Shown here in pieces: positions 6,532-14,319 of a DNA stretch of 14,319 nt. The position numbers were made by a program, and so were the translations under genes. How positions within the stretch are numbered: the stretch's first letter is position 1; each line of letters begins with the position of its first letter. This DNA comes from Geothermovivens sp964644845 (GTDB lineage Bacteria; Zhuqueibacterota; Zhuqueibacteria; Oleimicrobiales; Geothermoviventaceae), in assembly GCA_964644845.1 (NCBI GenBank), contig CAZXXS010000062.1, positions 1-14,319 of the forward strand, in the 5' to 3' direction. The notes below the pieces were generated by a model. The model did not search any database and was not told where the DNA came from. It was given only the letters and a program-made list of their open reading frames with translations.

Positions 6532-8625
6532 TCACCACAAATCCGTCACCGCGGTCCACTCCAGGCCCGGCGGGTTCTCCATCAGGTCGAGACAGCGCTG
6601 AACGTAGAGTGTGCTGGGGCCGTCGTCCGGGTACTGTTTCAGGAGCTTGTAGAAAAGCTGCAGAGCGTCCGACCAGCGACGCTGGCGGTAGAGCTGGAGA
6701 GCCTCTTCGAAACGGCCAGCCAGCTCTCGGAGGTCCGGTGGGGCATCGCCGACCGCCATCAGCTCGTAGATCCGCAGAGGCTTGGTTTTCCCTTTCACTT
6801 TGACCATGTCGATCTCGCGGGCCACAACGTCGTTTTTCACCTCCAGGTAGGTGCTCTCGCTCATCAAGATCGACGTGCCGTATTTCTTGTTGGTCCCCTC
6901 CAGGCGGGCCCCCACGTTCACGTTGTCGCCGATCACGGTGTAGTCGAAAAGTTGCTTCGAACCCAGGTTGCCGACGATCATCTTCCCCGTGTTGATCCCC
7001 ACGCCGAAGCGTAAGAGCGGTTTCCCCTCGCTGCGCCACTTTTCGTGCAGCTCCTTGAGCCTGTCCAGCATTTCCACGGCCGTGCGGCAGGCTCTGAGCG
7101 CGTGGTCTTCGTAGTAAAGAGGCGCGCCGAAGAGCGCCATGATTTCGTCGCCCACGAACTTGTCCAAAGTGCCCTGGTTGGCGAAAATCACGTCCACCAT
7201 GGCAGTCAGGTACTCGGACAACTGGTCCACCACCTCTTCCGGCGAATGCGCTTCCGAGTACGTGGTAAAGCTACGGATGTCCGAAAACAGGACGGTCATT
7301 TCGCGCCGCTCGCCGCCGAACTGGGGCAGACGGCCGGAATCGAGCATCTGGTCCACGACCTGGCGGGGCACGTAGTGCGCGAAGGTGTCGCGGTAGAAGC
7401 GTTTTTCCCGCTCCTGGGTGGCGGCCCGGTGAACCACGTTGCCCAGGTAGGCGAGGGTGGCAGCCAGCATCGGCCCGACCACGGGCACGAGCAGGTTGCC
7501 CCGCGAAAAGAGCACAACGGACAAAACCAGGTAGAAAATCCACAGCAACACCGTCACACCCAGCGCCACAAACGGACGCAGGGCAAGCGCGGCCAGGGTC
7601 ACGAGCCCAGCAGCCAGCAACAGAATCAACAGGCTCAGCCAAAACCCAGCCGCGTGAATGTAGTCGCGGTGAAGCAACGTGGCCAGGGCGTTGACGTGGG
7701 TCTCCACGCCAGGCATCTTCTGCTTGGCACCCATGTAGCGGAAGAACGGTGTGTACTTGTTGTCCTGCAGTTCCTCCGCCGAAGCCCCAATGAACACGAT
7801 TTTATCCTTGAAGGTCCCCCAGATCTTGTGCATTTCGAAAATGTCGGTGTCCTCGTCACCGACGAGGTCGAACTCGGCGTCGTCCAGGATGTGCGCCAGC
7901 GAGTAGGTTGGGTACGTGGCGGCTGGCCCCGCGTAGTTGATGTACATCGAGCCCATGTCGCCGTGCGGCACACAGTTGTCGCCAAGGCAAAACCCCTTGT
8001 CGTGGGAAATCACCGGCGGAACATCTTGCAGCCCGTTCAGAGCGCGGTACGCCTGCACAGCGATCGAGTAAGCTGTGTCCTGACCCACCCGCTGGTACAG
8101 CATGTAGCGGCGGATGAACCCATCGGCATCTTCCAGAGCGTTCACAACGCCCCAACCTCGCCCGGCACGGGCAAGTTCCGGAAACGGCCGCAGCAAGTGT
8201 GCGTACCGAATCCCGTGCGAGCCGGCTTCGTACACGATTTTCCCGGCCAGGATGACGTTCCCCGCCTCGCGCACGGCCTGAACAAGCTCCTCGTCTTCCT
8301 GGGGATCCTTGTGTGACGGTTCGGTTAGCTCCACATCCATCACGATGAGCCGAGCCCCGGCCTCGGAGAGGTTGCGAATGGCTTTCGCCCAGTAGCTGCG
8401 CGGAAACGGCCACTTGGAAGGCAATTCAAGGAACGAAGCGTCGTCGATCGCCACCACTACCAGGGACGAGTCGATTTCCGCCCGGTGCCCCCGCAACCCG
8501 AAACGCGCGTCGATCGACTTCAGCTCCAGCGTCTCGAAAATCAACACCCCGCTCAGAAACAGTGCAAGCAGGACCGAGCCGAGAACAATGGCTACACTAA
8601 CCCACACCGATCTGGTGAACTTCAA
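6532..8625 (-). CDS. CHASE2-domain transmembrane adenylate cyclase with TPR-like tail
   Basis: Predicted receptor cyclase making cAMP in the cytoplasm in response to an extracytoplasmic signal. I chose TTG (8625-8623), because AGGGAGG ends five bases upstream; a GTG at 8640 would add five residues with a poor ribosome site. Numbering below counts from that GTG. A membrane helix (12-35) is followed by an extracytoplasmic CHASE2 domain (about 40-325; VVVAIDDASF, PFPRSYWAKAI, VFIGASAEELQD). Three helices lie at about 333-400. The class III cyclase domain spans about 445-625: metal ligands D454 (FSDIRSF) and D498 (FVGDEIM), adenine-selecting K494 and D566 (FDYTVIGD), and N575/R579 (NVNVGARLE). 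This set predicts ATP as substrate. Residues 637-690 are helical and TPR-like. The gene follows the beta-barrel gene on the same strand. Confidence 0.94.
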   Translation of the reverse strand: MKFTRSVWVSVAIVLGSVLLALFLSGVLIFETLELKSIDARFGLRGHRAEIDSSLVVVAIDDASFLELPSKWPFPRSYWAKAIRNLSEAGARLIVMDVELTEPSHKDPQEDEELVQAVREAGNVILAGKIVYEAGSHGIRYAHLLRPFPELARAGRGWGVVNALEDADGFIRRYMLYQRVGQDTAYSIAVQAYRALNGLQDVPPVISHDKGFCLGDNCVPHGDMGSMYINYAGPAATYPTYSLAHILDDAEFDLVGDEDTDIFEMHKIWGTFKDKIVFIGASAEELQDNKYTPFFRYMGAKQKMPGVETHVNALATLLHRDYIHAAGFWLSLLILLLAAGLVTLAALALRPFVALGVTVLLWIFYLVLSVVLFSRGNLLVPVVGPMLAATLAYLGNVVHRAATQEREKRFYRDTFAHYVPRQVVDQMLDSGRLPQFGGERREMTVLFSDIRSFTTYSEAHSPEEVVDQLSEYLTAMVDVIFANQGTLDKFVGDEIMALFGAPLYYEDHALRACRTAVEMLDRLKELHEKWRSEGKPLLRFGVGINTGKMIVGNLGSKQLFDYTVIGDNVNVGARLEGTNKKYGTSILMSESTYLEVKNDVVAREIDMVKVKGKTKPLRIYELMAVGDAPPDLRELAGRFEEALQLYRQRRWSDALQLFYKLLKQYPDDGPSTLYVQRCLDLMENPPGLEWTAVTDLW

Positions 8626-8658
8626 CGTGCCCTCCCTCACGGCTCTTGTAGCGGTTGC

Positions 8659-8688
8659 ACCTTACACGCTTCCCCACTGGTGCGTCAA
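8659..8688 (-). promoter_or_regulatory. Weak candidate promoter for the cyclase gene
   Basis: In the 192-base gap between the barrel gene and the cyclase start, TTGACG (8688-8683) is followed by 18 bases and TAAGGT (8664-8659). The -35 is good and the -10 weak (three of six). It would give a leader of about 25 bases. The gap length makes a separate cyclase promoter reasonable, but read-through from upstream is equally possible. Confidence 0.28.
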
Positions 8689-8817
8689 CTGCGGCAGTCA
8701 GCACGCCTGAGCCCGGCCAACGCCATCTCTGCCTCAGCACCCGTTAGCCTCGTGCCGTCAACCCTCTGCTTCTCCGCTGTGGGATCGATCCGCTACCCCC
8801 GCACACGGGCAAGCCAC

Positions 8818-11295
8818 TCACCACCGGTACTCGTAGCGCGCCCGGATGATCCAGTCCGTGTACTTCTGCGCCGGAGTGTTTGTGCCGGCGCTCAGGTCCG
8901 TCACGGAACTCAGCAGCGCATCCACAAAACCAAAGTGTCGTTTCCAGCGGAGCTCCAGGCCGGTTCCCAGCGTCAGTTGCGTGACGGTCCCGTACTTTGC
9001 CGTACCCTCGTACACGGTGTAAATCTTGCTCTTGGTGTAGCGACTTTCCAGTCGCCAGAGCCCGTAGCCTCCGAAGAGATCGCGCTGCAGACCGCCGCCA
9101 AGTAGCTGGTACTTGAAGCTGTTCAGGTAGTGACCGTAGCCCGCTTCGTTCTTCGTGTCTACCACGTTCAGGGTCGCCGCCCAGTTTCCGAAAATCTGGC
9201 TGCGCCAGTTCAGAAGATGCATGCGATTGTCGACATCCCCAAGCGGGCCCATGAACTGATCGTCGCGCGTGGACTTCGAAAACGTGTAGTTGAAACGGTG
9301 TTCCCGATCGAAAAGCCGAAACTGCTCCGATACAGAAAGAACGCTTTCCCTCGTGGAGTTGTTGATGCGTGGGTCGTAGCCAAAGCGGAAGAACGTCGTG
9401 TCCACAGCCACAACGCTGTTTTTCCGGTTGTACGAACGCTGCTGCCAGCTGATCTGCGGAAGGCCCGGACTGGGGTAAAACGAAAAGCCGTAGTTGAACG
9501 CGTGCCGGTTCAGCGTGGGCACATCGTCGTCCGGGGCAAAGCTCTCCTGGTAGCCTTCGTAGCCGAGATTCAGGTACACCATGTTTTGAAAGAGGCGGAT
9601 TCGGTCGTTGACGTAGAAACCCCGCAGGTTGGTGCGCAAGAACGGGTTTGCCAGCGTCCGGTACTCGGGGCCTACACTCCGGTAGCCAGCGCGCAAATCG
9701 TTGCGCAGGAAGCGGAACGTAGCCTTGAACTGGTAGGCCGTGGAGGTCATGCCCCGGGGGTCCAGAGGCACGGTGGTCTCGTTCATGATCAAGTACCTGG
9801 CGTAGTCCGCCGGGTCAATCGGAACACTTCGCTGGAAAATGGAATCGATCTCAGCCTTCGTCAAGACGCCGCGAGAGATGTCGTCGGTGTACATGCTGAA
9901 CGCTGCGCTTCCCTCTACCCGCAGGCGTCCGCGCATCAGCTGCACGAGGAAATCCGGGCTCACCACCAGGTTGTCCTTCGGCTTCAACCCGTAGCGCACG
10001 GAGTTGGTGTCGTCCAGGACCTTCATCAGCGTAACGCCGATCTGAAAATGCCGTCCGCTGCCCACGCTTGGCCGTACGGCCCAGAGACGCCGTCGGTACG
10101 TACCCACGCGTTTCAACACCAACGTGTCGCCGTTGCTCACGAGAATCGAGCCCGACCCCGACGTGTCCTGAGCGAGGGGCACCGCCACCCCTTCCACTGC
10201 CCGCGTCAGTTCGCCCAGGGTGGCGTCCACGTTGAAAAATCCCAAGTGCACGTAGCCCGAGATGCCCCGCACGCGCTGTCCCCACAGAGTGAGCTCACCG
10301 TAGCGCGGGTACGTGTCCCCGAAGTCCACGCCGATGTAGCGTGTGTGCAGCGACAGCGACAACCGGTTCCTGGGCTGTTCGTCGCGGCGTTCGAGACTCG
10401 TGATGTAGGCATCCGCGTAGAATCGAACCGGGCCGGCCATCCCGCTTGCCCGGGCACCGAAAATGTTGGCGGAAAAATCCCGCTTGCTCACACGCTCCTG
10501 ACGCAACTCGGAGAACACACGGCCCCGGAATTCCCGCAAAAACGGCTCTTTGCGAACCTTCACTCCAAGCACCTTGAACGAAAATTCGAAAGGCGGAAGC
10601 GGTTTACCCGCCTTTGTGTTCGCTTTCAACGTCACAAAGTGCTTACCGGGAGCCATTGGCCCCACTGGAGACCACGTGATGACGTACGGGGAGATCTCCG
10701 CCTCCGTCGTCACGTCTTTGCCGTCCACGAACAGGTGCACCGAAGCTGAATCCACGGTGTCCGGATTGGTGATCGAAATGGCCACGACCACTTCCTCTTC
10801 GCCAACCGGCTCCGTCGGATCCGGGCTGAGAATGAGTCCAGGGAATCCTTCGCTACCTTGTTCGGCTTTCCCCGCAGGCGCCTTTCCTGCTTCCACCGGG
10901 GCAACCTGCACGTAATGCGGTGAACGGTGTGCGTCTCGCGGCGGATGCGTTTCCAGATCGCCGTTGTTGAACACCGCCAGGATGAAATACTCGATTCCCG
11001 GTTCTTTCACATCACTCCCCGGGATGCTCCCCACGTAACTGTCCAGCTGCTTGCGCATTTCCACGTGAGCAAACGCGGCGCTGCCGGCCGGACGGTAGTA
11101 AATCCGCACAAACCGCACCGGCGCAGGCGGATTCACAATCCTGGCCTCCAGTGGCAGGTCCACACCCGGCTGCGCTGTGGCCGGTGGGAAATGCTCGATG
11201 TAGGAACGTCCGGCCGCCTCAGCACGGACCAGCCCGTTCGCAGCCAGAACCACTGCAAGCAAGAACAGGAGAGAACTCCCGAGGTGTCGTTTCAT
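8818..11295 (-). CDS. Putative outer-membrane beta-barrel protein with two N-terminal Ig-like domains
   Basis: I do not recognise a named family. It has 825 residues. Residues 1-26 are a signal peptide (LLFLLAVVLAANGLVRAEA). Residues about 34-132 form an Ig-like domain (VRIYYRPAGSAAFAHVEM, then GIEYFILAVFNNGD). A Lys/Ala/Glu-rich linker covers 133-150, and a second Ig-like domain about 152-243 (SVHLFVDGKDVT, GKHFVTLKA). From about 255 to the end, alternating aromatic and polar strands with Tyr/Arg-rich turns dominate (for example RYIGVDFGDTYPRY). The chain ends in RYEYRW, a C-terminal aromatic as in BAM-inserted outer-membrane proteins. The start ATG (11295-11293) has GAGGA about ten bases upstream, a long spacing. 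Neighbours are a FecR-domain gene upstream and the CHASE2 cyclase downstream, so it may act as the outer-membrane part of a sensing system; this is inference. A porin or secretion-linked structural role is also possible. Confidence 0.75.
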   Translation of the reverse strand: MKRHLGSSLLFLLAVVLAANGLVRAEAAGRSYIEHFPPATAQPGVDLPLEARIVNPPAPVRFVRIYYRPAGSAAFAHVEMRKQLDSYVGSIPGSDVKEPGIEYFILAVFNNGDLETHPPRDAHRSPHYVQVAPVEAGKAPAGKAEQGSEGFPGLILSPDPTEPVGEEEVVVAISITNPDTVDSASVHLFVDGKDVTTEAEISPYVITWSPVGPMAPGKHFVTLKANTKAGKPLPPFEFSFKVLGVKVRKEPFLREFRGRVFSELRQERVSKRDFSANIFGARASGMAGPVRFYADAYITSLERRDEQPRNRLSLSLHTRYIGVDFGDTYPRYGELTLWGQRVRGISGYVHLGFFNVDATLGELTRAVEGVAVPLAQDTSGSGSILVSNGDTLVLKRVGTYRRRLWAVRPSVGSGRHFQIGVTLMKVLDDTNSVRYGLKPKDNLVVSPDFLVQLMRGRLRVEGSAAFSMYTDDISRGVLTKAEIDSIFQRSVPIDPADYARYLIMNETTVPLDPRGMTSTAYQFKATFRFLRNDLRAGYRSVGPEYRTLANPFLRTNLRGFYVNDRIRLFQNMVYLNLGYEGYQESFAPDDDVPTLNRHAFNYGFSFYPSPGLPQISWQQRSYNRKNSVVAVDTTFFRFGYDPRINNSTRESVLSVSEQFRLFDREHRFNYTFSKSTRDDQFMGPLGDVDNRMHLLNWRSQIFGNWAATLNVVDTKNEAGYGHYLNSFKYQLLGGGLQRDLFGGYGLWRLESRYTKSKIYTVYEGTAKYGTVTQLTLGTGLELRWKRHFGFVDALLSSVTDLSAGTNTPAQKYTDWIIRARYEYRW

Positions 11296-11681
11296 AGGCT
11301 GCTGTCCTCAGTGTTGTCGATGCTCACCCCGTTGTTTCGCAATCCGTTACCACCTTGATCTTTGAGATCCTCAACGCTTCCAATCCGCCCGTGCCGCCGG
11401 TGACCGGACAGATCGAGTTTTCGTTTTCTCCCCGGCCAGGACCGGGCGCGGCACGTCAGCTCGGCGCCGCCCCAGCCCGCCTGCGAGAAGGCACAGCTTG
11501 AAGGTGAACGACCGGTACTCAGCCCGCATGCCCGTTTGGCTACTCCCGGCCAGCGCGGGCCCCTGCCAGAGGCCGAGCCCACCAGAGCCGTCCCCCACCT
11601 TGCTCGTCGGCAGTTGGCACTCCCGAAACCGCAACCCGCGGGAACCCAACCCAGGTCGGTTCCCCATGCACGGGACGCTTA
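11296..11681. other. 386-base spacer between the FecR and barrel genes
   Basis: No gene is supported. One minus-strand frame (11582-11292) ends in a TGA overlapping the barrel ATG as ATGA, a pattern seen in coupled genes, but its peptide is Arg/Gly/Ser-rich, without motif or ribosome site, so I leave it uncalled. A small inverted repeat, GATCT (11357-11361) with AGATC (11365-11369), lies about 60 bases upstream of the barrel start and could be a protein-binding site. I see no strong promoter. Confidence 0.45.
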
Positions 11682-12377
11682 CTACTGCTCTTCGTAACGG
11701 ATCTTCAGCACTTTTTTCTGACCAGAAGCGTCTTCGAACTCGATTTCCAGCGTTTTCTCGGTTTTGTCTTCTTTCGCCCAGTCGTCGAACTGCCCGGTGG
11801 GTTCTGTCCTGGGCGCCTCGCCGCGCCGCACACGGCCGGTTTTGCCCGGACCGACCATCACCGATCCGTACCGGTTGAAGAGCTCCACCAACCCCTGGAT
11901 GCCGATTACCGTGAACGAACCATCCTGCTCCACTTTGCCGTAGAATTCCGTCCCCTTAACAGCCGCAACCCCGGACGGGGTTTCCACCCGGAAATCGGTT
12001 TGTCCCTTGGTCACCTTGGCCCAGAGCTGCCCGACCTCCATGAAAATGCGCTTCGAAACCGATTTCTTCTCCCGCTTGGCCCGGATGGTCACGTCGGAGT
12101 TGGCCCGCACCTTCAGCATGCTCTTGTCATCCGTGAACACCAGCGCCACCAAGCCATCTTCGCCCGTGCGCACCAGGTCGCCGGAGTCCAGGCGCTTGCC
12201 GCGCTTGGCCTCTTCCCACTTCTTCGTGATGGCCTTCCGAACCTTCGCGTCACCCTTGGATTTCAGCACGAGCGCCACGTCGCGGTCTACGGCGGCGTAG
12301 GCCAGGCCGACCAGCAACGCCACAAGCGCCGCTGTCCACCCAATCCAGCTTCGCTTGGCAATCCTCGCGTTCCTCAT
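11682..12377 (-). CDS. Secreted or membrane-anchored FecR-domain protein
   Basis: FecR domains are periplasmic sensing or interaction modules, best known from iron-citrate signalling and also found in stand-alone exported proteins. The ATG (12377-12375) has AGGAGG seven bases upstream. A hydrophobic segment at 11-29 (WIGWTAALVALLVGLAYAA) is a signal peptide or anchor. FecR hallmarks follow: LDSGDLVRTGEDGLVALVF (63-81), SMLKVRANSDVTI (86-98), and FRVETPSGVAAVKGTEFY (129-146), matching the family's F.V.TP..V..V.GTEF core. The C-terminal ~45 residues are charged and end EIEFEDASGQKKVLKIRYEEQ-like. There is no sigma-factor gene beside it, so it is not a classical FecI/FecR pair. The upstream gene ends 11 bases before its start and the ribosome site abuts that stop codon, so the two are cotranscribed and probably translationally coupled. 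Confidence 0.88.
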   Translation of the reverse strand: MRNARIAKRSWIGWTAALVALLVGLAYAAVDRDVALVLKSKGDAKVRKAITKKWEEAKRGKRLDSGDLVRTGEDGLVALVFTDDKSMLKVRANSDVTIRAKREKKSVSKRIFMEVGQLWAKVTKGQTDFRVETPSGVAAVKGTEFYGKVEQDGSFTVIGIQGLVELFNRYGSVMVGPGKTGRVRRGEAPRTEPTGQFDDWAKEDKTEKTLEIEFEDASGQKKVLKIRYEEQ

Positions 12378-12388
12378 CTCCCGTCCTC

Positions 12389-13585
12389 CTATTCCACCGT
12401 GACCGAAACCACACGCAGACGCCCCGTCAGAAAGCCCCGCATCATGCGACGCAGTTCTTCCGACCGGATGGGCTCACCATTTCGCATCACAACGCCAGTT
12501 GGTGAAAAACCCTCCAGCGGACCCCCCTGGCCGAAGAGCCCGCCAAACTGATTCCCGGGCAGGATGTTCTGGAGGAAAGCATTCGTTTGTGCAGCCACGA
12601 AGTCCGTCTGCCCCGGAGTCATGCGGGCAATTTTGAAAGCCCAGATTGTGCTGCTCATTTCGAGTGGGTGCGTGGGGTCCGAAGAGGTCGGGATCAAAGC
12701 CACAACCCGCCAGTAGTAGGTGCTGTCTTCCAGCAAGGGGAGCACACCAGACGTGGGGTACTGGTAAAACGGACCAGGCTGAATTTCCGTGCCTGGCGGA
12801 AGGTCTGTTGGTTGCGGTTCCCCGCGACGGCGCACGTAGATGGTCTTTTGCAGGCGCACGTTGTTGGCGATTGCCGCCTCCGGCGTTTCGCCTGGGGCAC
12901 CGGAGCGCTCGGCCACAATCAATCGAAACAGGTTGGCATCCGATTCCCACCGGAAGAGCGGGTACTTGGTCTGGATCTCCGGGATTTCCGTGCTCGAAGC
13001 CGGAGCGCCCGGAGCCAGCAGGTCGAGCGTACTTGGATTCCGGATTACTACCCGAATCTGCTTGTTGCTCTCGCCTCCCGCAGTCAGGTCCGTCAGGTCA
13101 AAGGAAAAGATGTAGACGCCAGCTGGCAATTTCCCCGTGCGCATCACCTTCTGGATGATCTCGTTGGCCGCGTCGGTGATCCGGTAACCCTCCAGGCGAA
13201 GTTCTCCCCGCAGGGACAGCAGATTTCGGTTCGTGATTCGCCGCACACCCGGTTCCAACCCGAAAGGCCTGGATGTACCTTCGGCCAGAACCGTACCGTC
13301 GCCTTTCAGTATCTGCAACCGTACCGTCACCTGGTGCGTGTCCACGTCGGCGTTGCGCAAATCCACCCAAAAGATCGGCGGTGCGTCGGGGTTACTCGTG
13401 AGTCCAAGGTCACCCACGAAGAACACCTGGATCTGCTCGTTGTAAAGCCCCGCGTCGATCTCCGCCGCAGGCTGAGCGCTGGCAACCTCGAAGACGCCAA
13501 ACGCCAGAACCACTGCGGCTGCCCACCCCAAAACCTTTGCGAGCTTTCCCACTGTTCGCACCTCCTCCATGCCTTTTGCGTTCAC
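12389..13585 (-). CDS. Secreted protein with two Ig/FN3-like domains, function unknown
   Basis: No named family recognised. The 398-residue product has a signal peptide with cleavage after ASA (about 37). Residues about 45-185 make a first beta-sandwich (QVTVRLQILKGDGTVLAEG, GVYIFSFDLTDLTAGG). Residues about 190-320 look FN3-like (PLFRWESDANLFRLIVAE, then STYYWRVVALIP). The last ~70 residues are Gly/Phe/Asn-rich, then a basic helix (SEELRRMMRGFL). Two starts are credible. The GTG at 13585 has GGGAGG six bases upstream. The GTG at 13552 has GGAGGAGG eight bases upstream and gives a more compact signal peptide (MGKLAKVLGWAAAV). I list the longer. It is the first gene of a minus-strand series, tightly followed by the FecR gene, which suggests a shared extracytoplasmic complex. 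Its role is unknown. Confidence 0.82.
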   Translation of the reverse strand: MNAKGMEEVRTVGKLAKVLGWAAAVVLAFGVFEVASAQPAAEIDAGLYNEQIQVFFVGDLGLTSNPDAPPIFWVDLRNADVDTHQVTVRLQILKGDGTVLAEGTSRPFGLEPGVRRITNRNLLSLRGELRLEGYRITDAANEIIQKVMRTGKLPAGVYIFSFDLTDLTAGGESNKQIRVVIRNPSTLDLLAPGAPASSTEIPEIQTKYPLFRWESDANLFRLIVAERSGAPGETPEAAIANNVRLQKTIYVRRRGEPQPTDLPPGTEIQPGPFYQYPTSGVLPLLEDSTYYWRVVALIPTSSDPTHPLEMSSTIWAFKIARMTPGQTDFVAAQTNAFLQNILPGNQFGGLFGQGGPLEGFSPTGVVMRNGEPIRSEELRRMMRGFLTGRLRVVSVTVE

Positions 13586-13600
13586 AACCTGCCTCCCGTG

Positions 13601-13617
13601 TGCAAACAGCTTGCCAA
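13601..13617 (-). promoter_or_regulatory. Sigma-54-like -24/-12 element
   Basis: On the minus strand the sequence TTGGCAAGCTGTTTGCA matches the sigma-54 consensus TTGGCACG-N4-TTGCA with one mismatch and has the required ten bases between GG and GC. Transcription would begin near 13590, downstream of the ribosome site of the GTG at 13585, so this promoter would force use of the GTG at 13552. No sigma-54 activator gene is in the window. Confidence 0.4.
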
Positions 13618-13654
13618 CGGAAGACGCCTCAATCTAAGCACCTCAGACGAATGA

Positions 13655-13691
13655 TGCCAGTTATTTTATGGCAATTGCGGTCAAGTGTCCC
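13655..13691 (-). promoter_or_regulatory. Sigma-70-like promoter overlapping an inverted repeat
   Basis: GGGACA (13691-13686; four of six) is followed by 17 bases and TAAAAT (13668-13663; five of six). The start would be near 13656, with a leader of about 70 bases to the GTG at 13585. The -10 sits in an AT-rich island inside the inverted repeat TGCCA (13655-13659) and TGGCA (13669-13673), which could be an operator. This is the best candidate promoter for the Ig-like/FecR gene pair. Confidence 0.45.
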
Positions 13692-14319
13692 GAAATCGAA
13701 CACTCTGGGGCAGCAGCGACCAATTTTCAGCAGTCCACGTGCTGGTCGCTTCGTGTACCCCCACCGGGCGTTTTGCCAGAGACTCGCCGGTACTTTGCAG
13801 CTTTTCCAAAACAGTTTACGCGTTCTCGGAGAAAAAAGCCGAGGGCCAAAGTGCGGAGCGTGACCTGGCGCAAGCAAAAGGTGTGAGCGGAGTCGCTTTC
13901 AAGAGGAGGAACTGGGGAAAATTTGGAACCCCTGGCGCTTTCGTTTCCTCGCAGGCGTCTGGCTCCACCTGCAGGCAGGCCCAGGCTCCTGGAAACGCCT
14001 TTGGCCTGCCGACAACAAGTCCTTGCCCCCGTTTTCGCAGGGGCAATTCCTGCAACATCTCGTCGATTCCTTTGTACAGATCTGTTACGACAAGTCCGCA
14101 CTAACCGTTCGGACCAAAGCAACGGTACCCACCAGACCATTCTACAGGGCAGCAGGGCAAGACCTGTTCAGCCAGGACACGTACTTCAGATCCCCAACCC
14201 AACGGGTTGCCTCCCACCCCGCGCGGCGTTTGCCTTGCGCTACCACTTGCGACCTTTGAGCCATTCTCCCGCTTTGCTCCGGCTCCGCGGTGCCACGTTG
14301 ACAGCTGTACCGATTCCCC
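13692..14319. other. Right-end non-coding stretch; no gene supported
   Basis: Beyond the operon promoter I find no reading frame with a motif, ribosome site or convincing composition, no tRNA cloverleaf and no repeat array. Some minus-strand frames are open to the right edge (one ends at a TAG near 14240 after WLKGRKW), so the tail of an upstream minus-strand gene could begin outside the window, but 25 codons are not enough to claim it. Confidence 0.45.
14023..14046. repeat. 7-bp inverted repeat, possible terminator hairpin
   Basis: TTGCCCC (14023-14029) pairs perfectly with GGGGCAA (14040-14046) around a ten-base loop. Only TT follows on the plus strand, so terminator function is uncertain. 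If a minus-strand gene ends near the right edge, this hairpin would lie downstream of it. Confidence 0.3.

Noticed and set aside
7045..8316. 423-codon plus-strand open frame
   Set aside because: It is antisense to the cyclase gene, whose motifs are intact; the product is His/Gln/Arg/Val-rich without motifs, a mirror artefact of codon bias.
9130..10749. 539-codon plus-strand open frame
   Set aside because: Antisense to the barrel gene, which has a signal peptide, Ig-like domains and a C-terminal aromatic; the antisense peptide shows nothing recognisable.
11292..11582. 96-codon minus-strand frame ending as ATGA over the barrel start
   Set aside because: The overlap resembles coupled genes, but there is no ribosome site, no domain, and the composition is Arg/Gly/Ser-rich; kept only as a note in the spacer entry.
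11682..12377. Classical FecI/FecR iron-regulation pair
   Set aside because: There is no ECF sigma factor gene nearby and the protein lacks the N-terminal cytoplasmic anti-sigma part; only the FecR domain is present.
12587..13654. 355-codon plus-strand open frame
   Set aside because: Antisense to the secreted Ig-like protein gene and it crosses that gene's promoter region; no motifs.
14089..14319. Tail of a gene entering from the right edge on the minus strand
   Set aside because: Several minus-strand frames are open at the edge, none with a recognisable motif; too short to choose.

Overview
This is a GC-rich bacterial chromosome segment with unusually long non-coding spacers (about three quarters coding). 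Several proteins have signal peptides. One carries a FlgD/T9SS-like C-terminal sorting-type domain and one looks like an outer-membrane beta-barrel. NhaA, a CHASE2-type cyclase and a FecR-domain protein are also present. This points to a diderm bacterium of the Bacteroidota/Calditrichota/Zixibacteria/Latescibacterota kind, where FlgD-like tails are common. The exact phylum cannot be read from the sequence.

Left end (1-1530): an integron platform. A full-length integron integrase (intI, 286-1530, +) has all six catalytic residues at IntI1 spacing and the IntI-specific extra helix. Divergent from it, the first 113 bases hold the start of an AT-rich gene (33 G/C in the first 120 bases) on the minus strand, whose N-terminus is that of an OLD/RecF-like ATPase with a Walker A motif. 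Between them lie a candidate attI core site exactly where base composition switches, two hairpins, and a perfect 20-bp palindrome whose arms supply the -35 boxes of two divergent promoters (Pc towards the cassette, PintI towards the integrase). The layout is that of a classical integron, with the cassette array continuing leftward out of the window.

Middle (1531-5397, +): a 633-base spacer with small hairpins leads to nhaA (Na+/H+ antiporter). A secreted metallophosphoesterase with a C-terminal FlgD-like domain follows. These appear to be independent housekeeping or accessory genes.

Right part (5398-13585, all minus): from upstream to downstream, a secreted two-domain Ig-like protein, a secreted FecR-domain protein (11 bases apart, RBS over the stop), a large two-Ig-domain plus beta-barrel outer-membrane protein, a CHASE2 transmembrane adenylate cyclase with a TPR-like tail, and a secreted SGNH hydrolase. 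The first four look like an envelope-sensing module that could couple a periplasmic or outer-membrane state to cAMP; this function is inferred from domains and gene order. Its upstream region has a good sigma-70-like promoter inside an inverted repeat and a sigma-54-like element. The last ~630 bases (13692-14319) contain no gene I can support.
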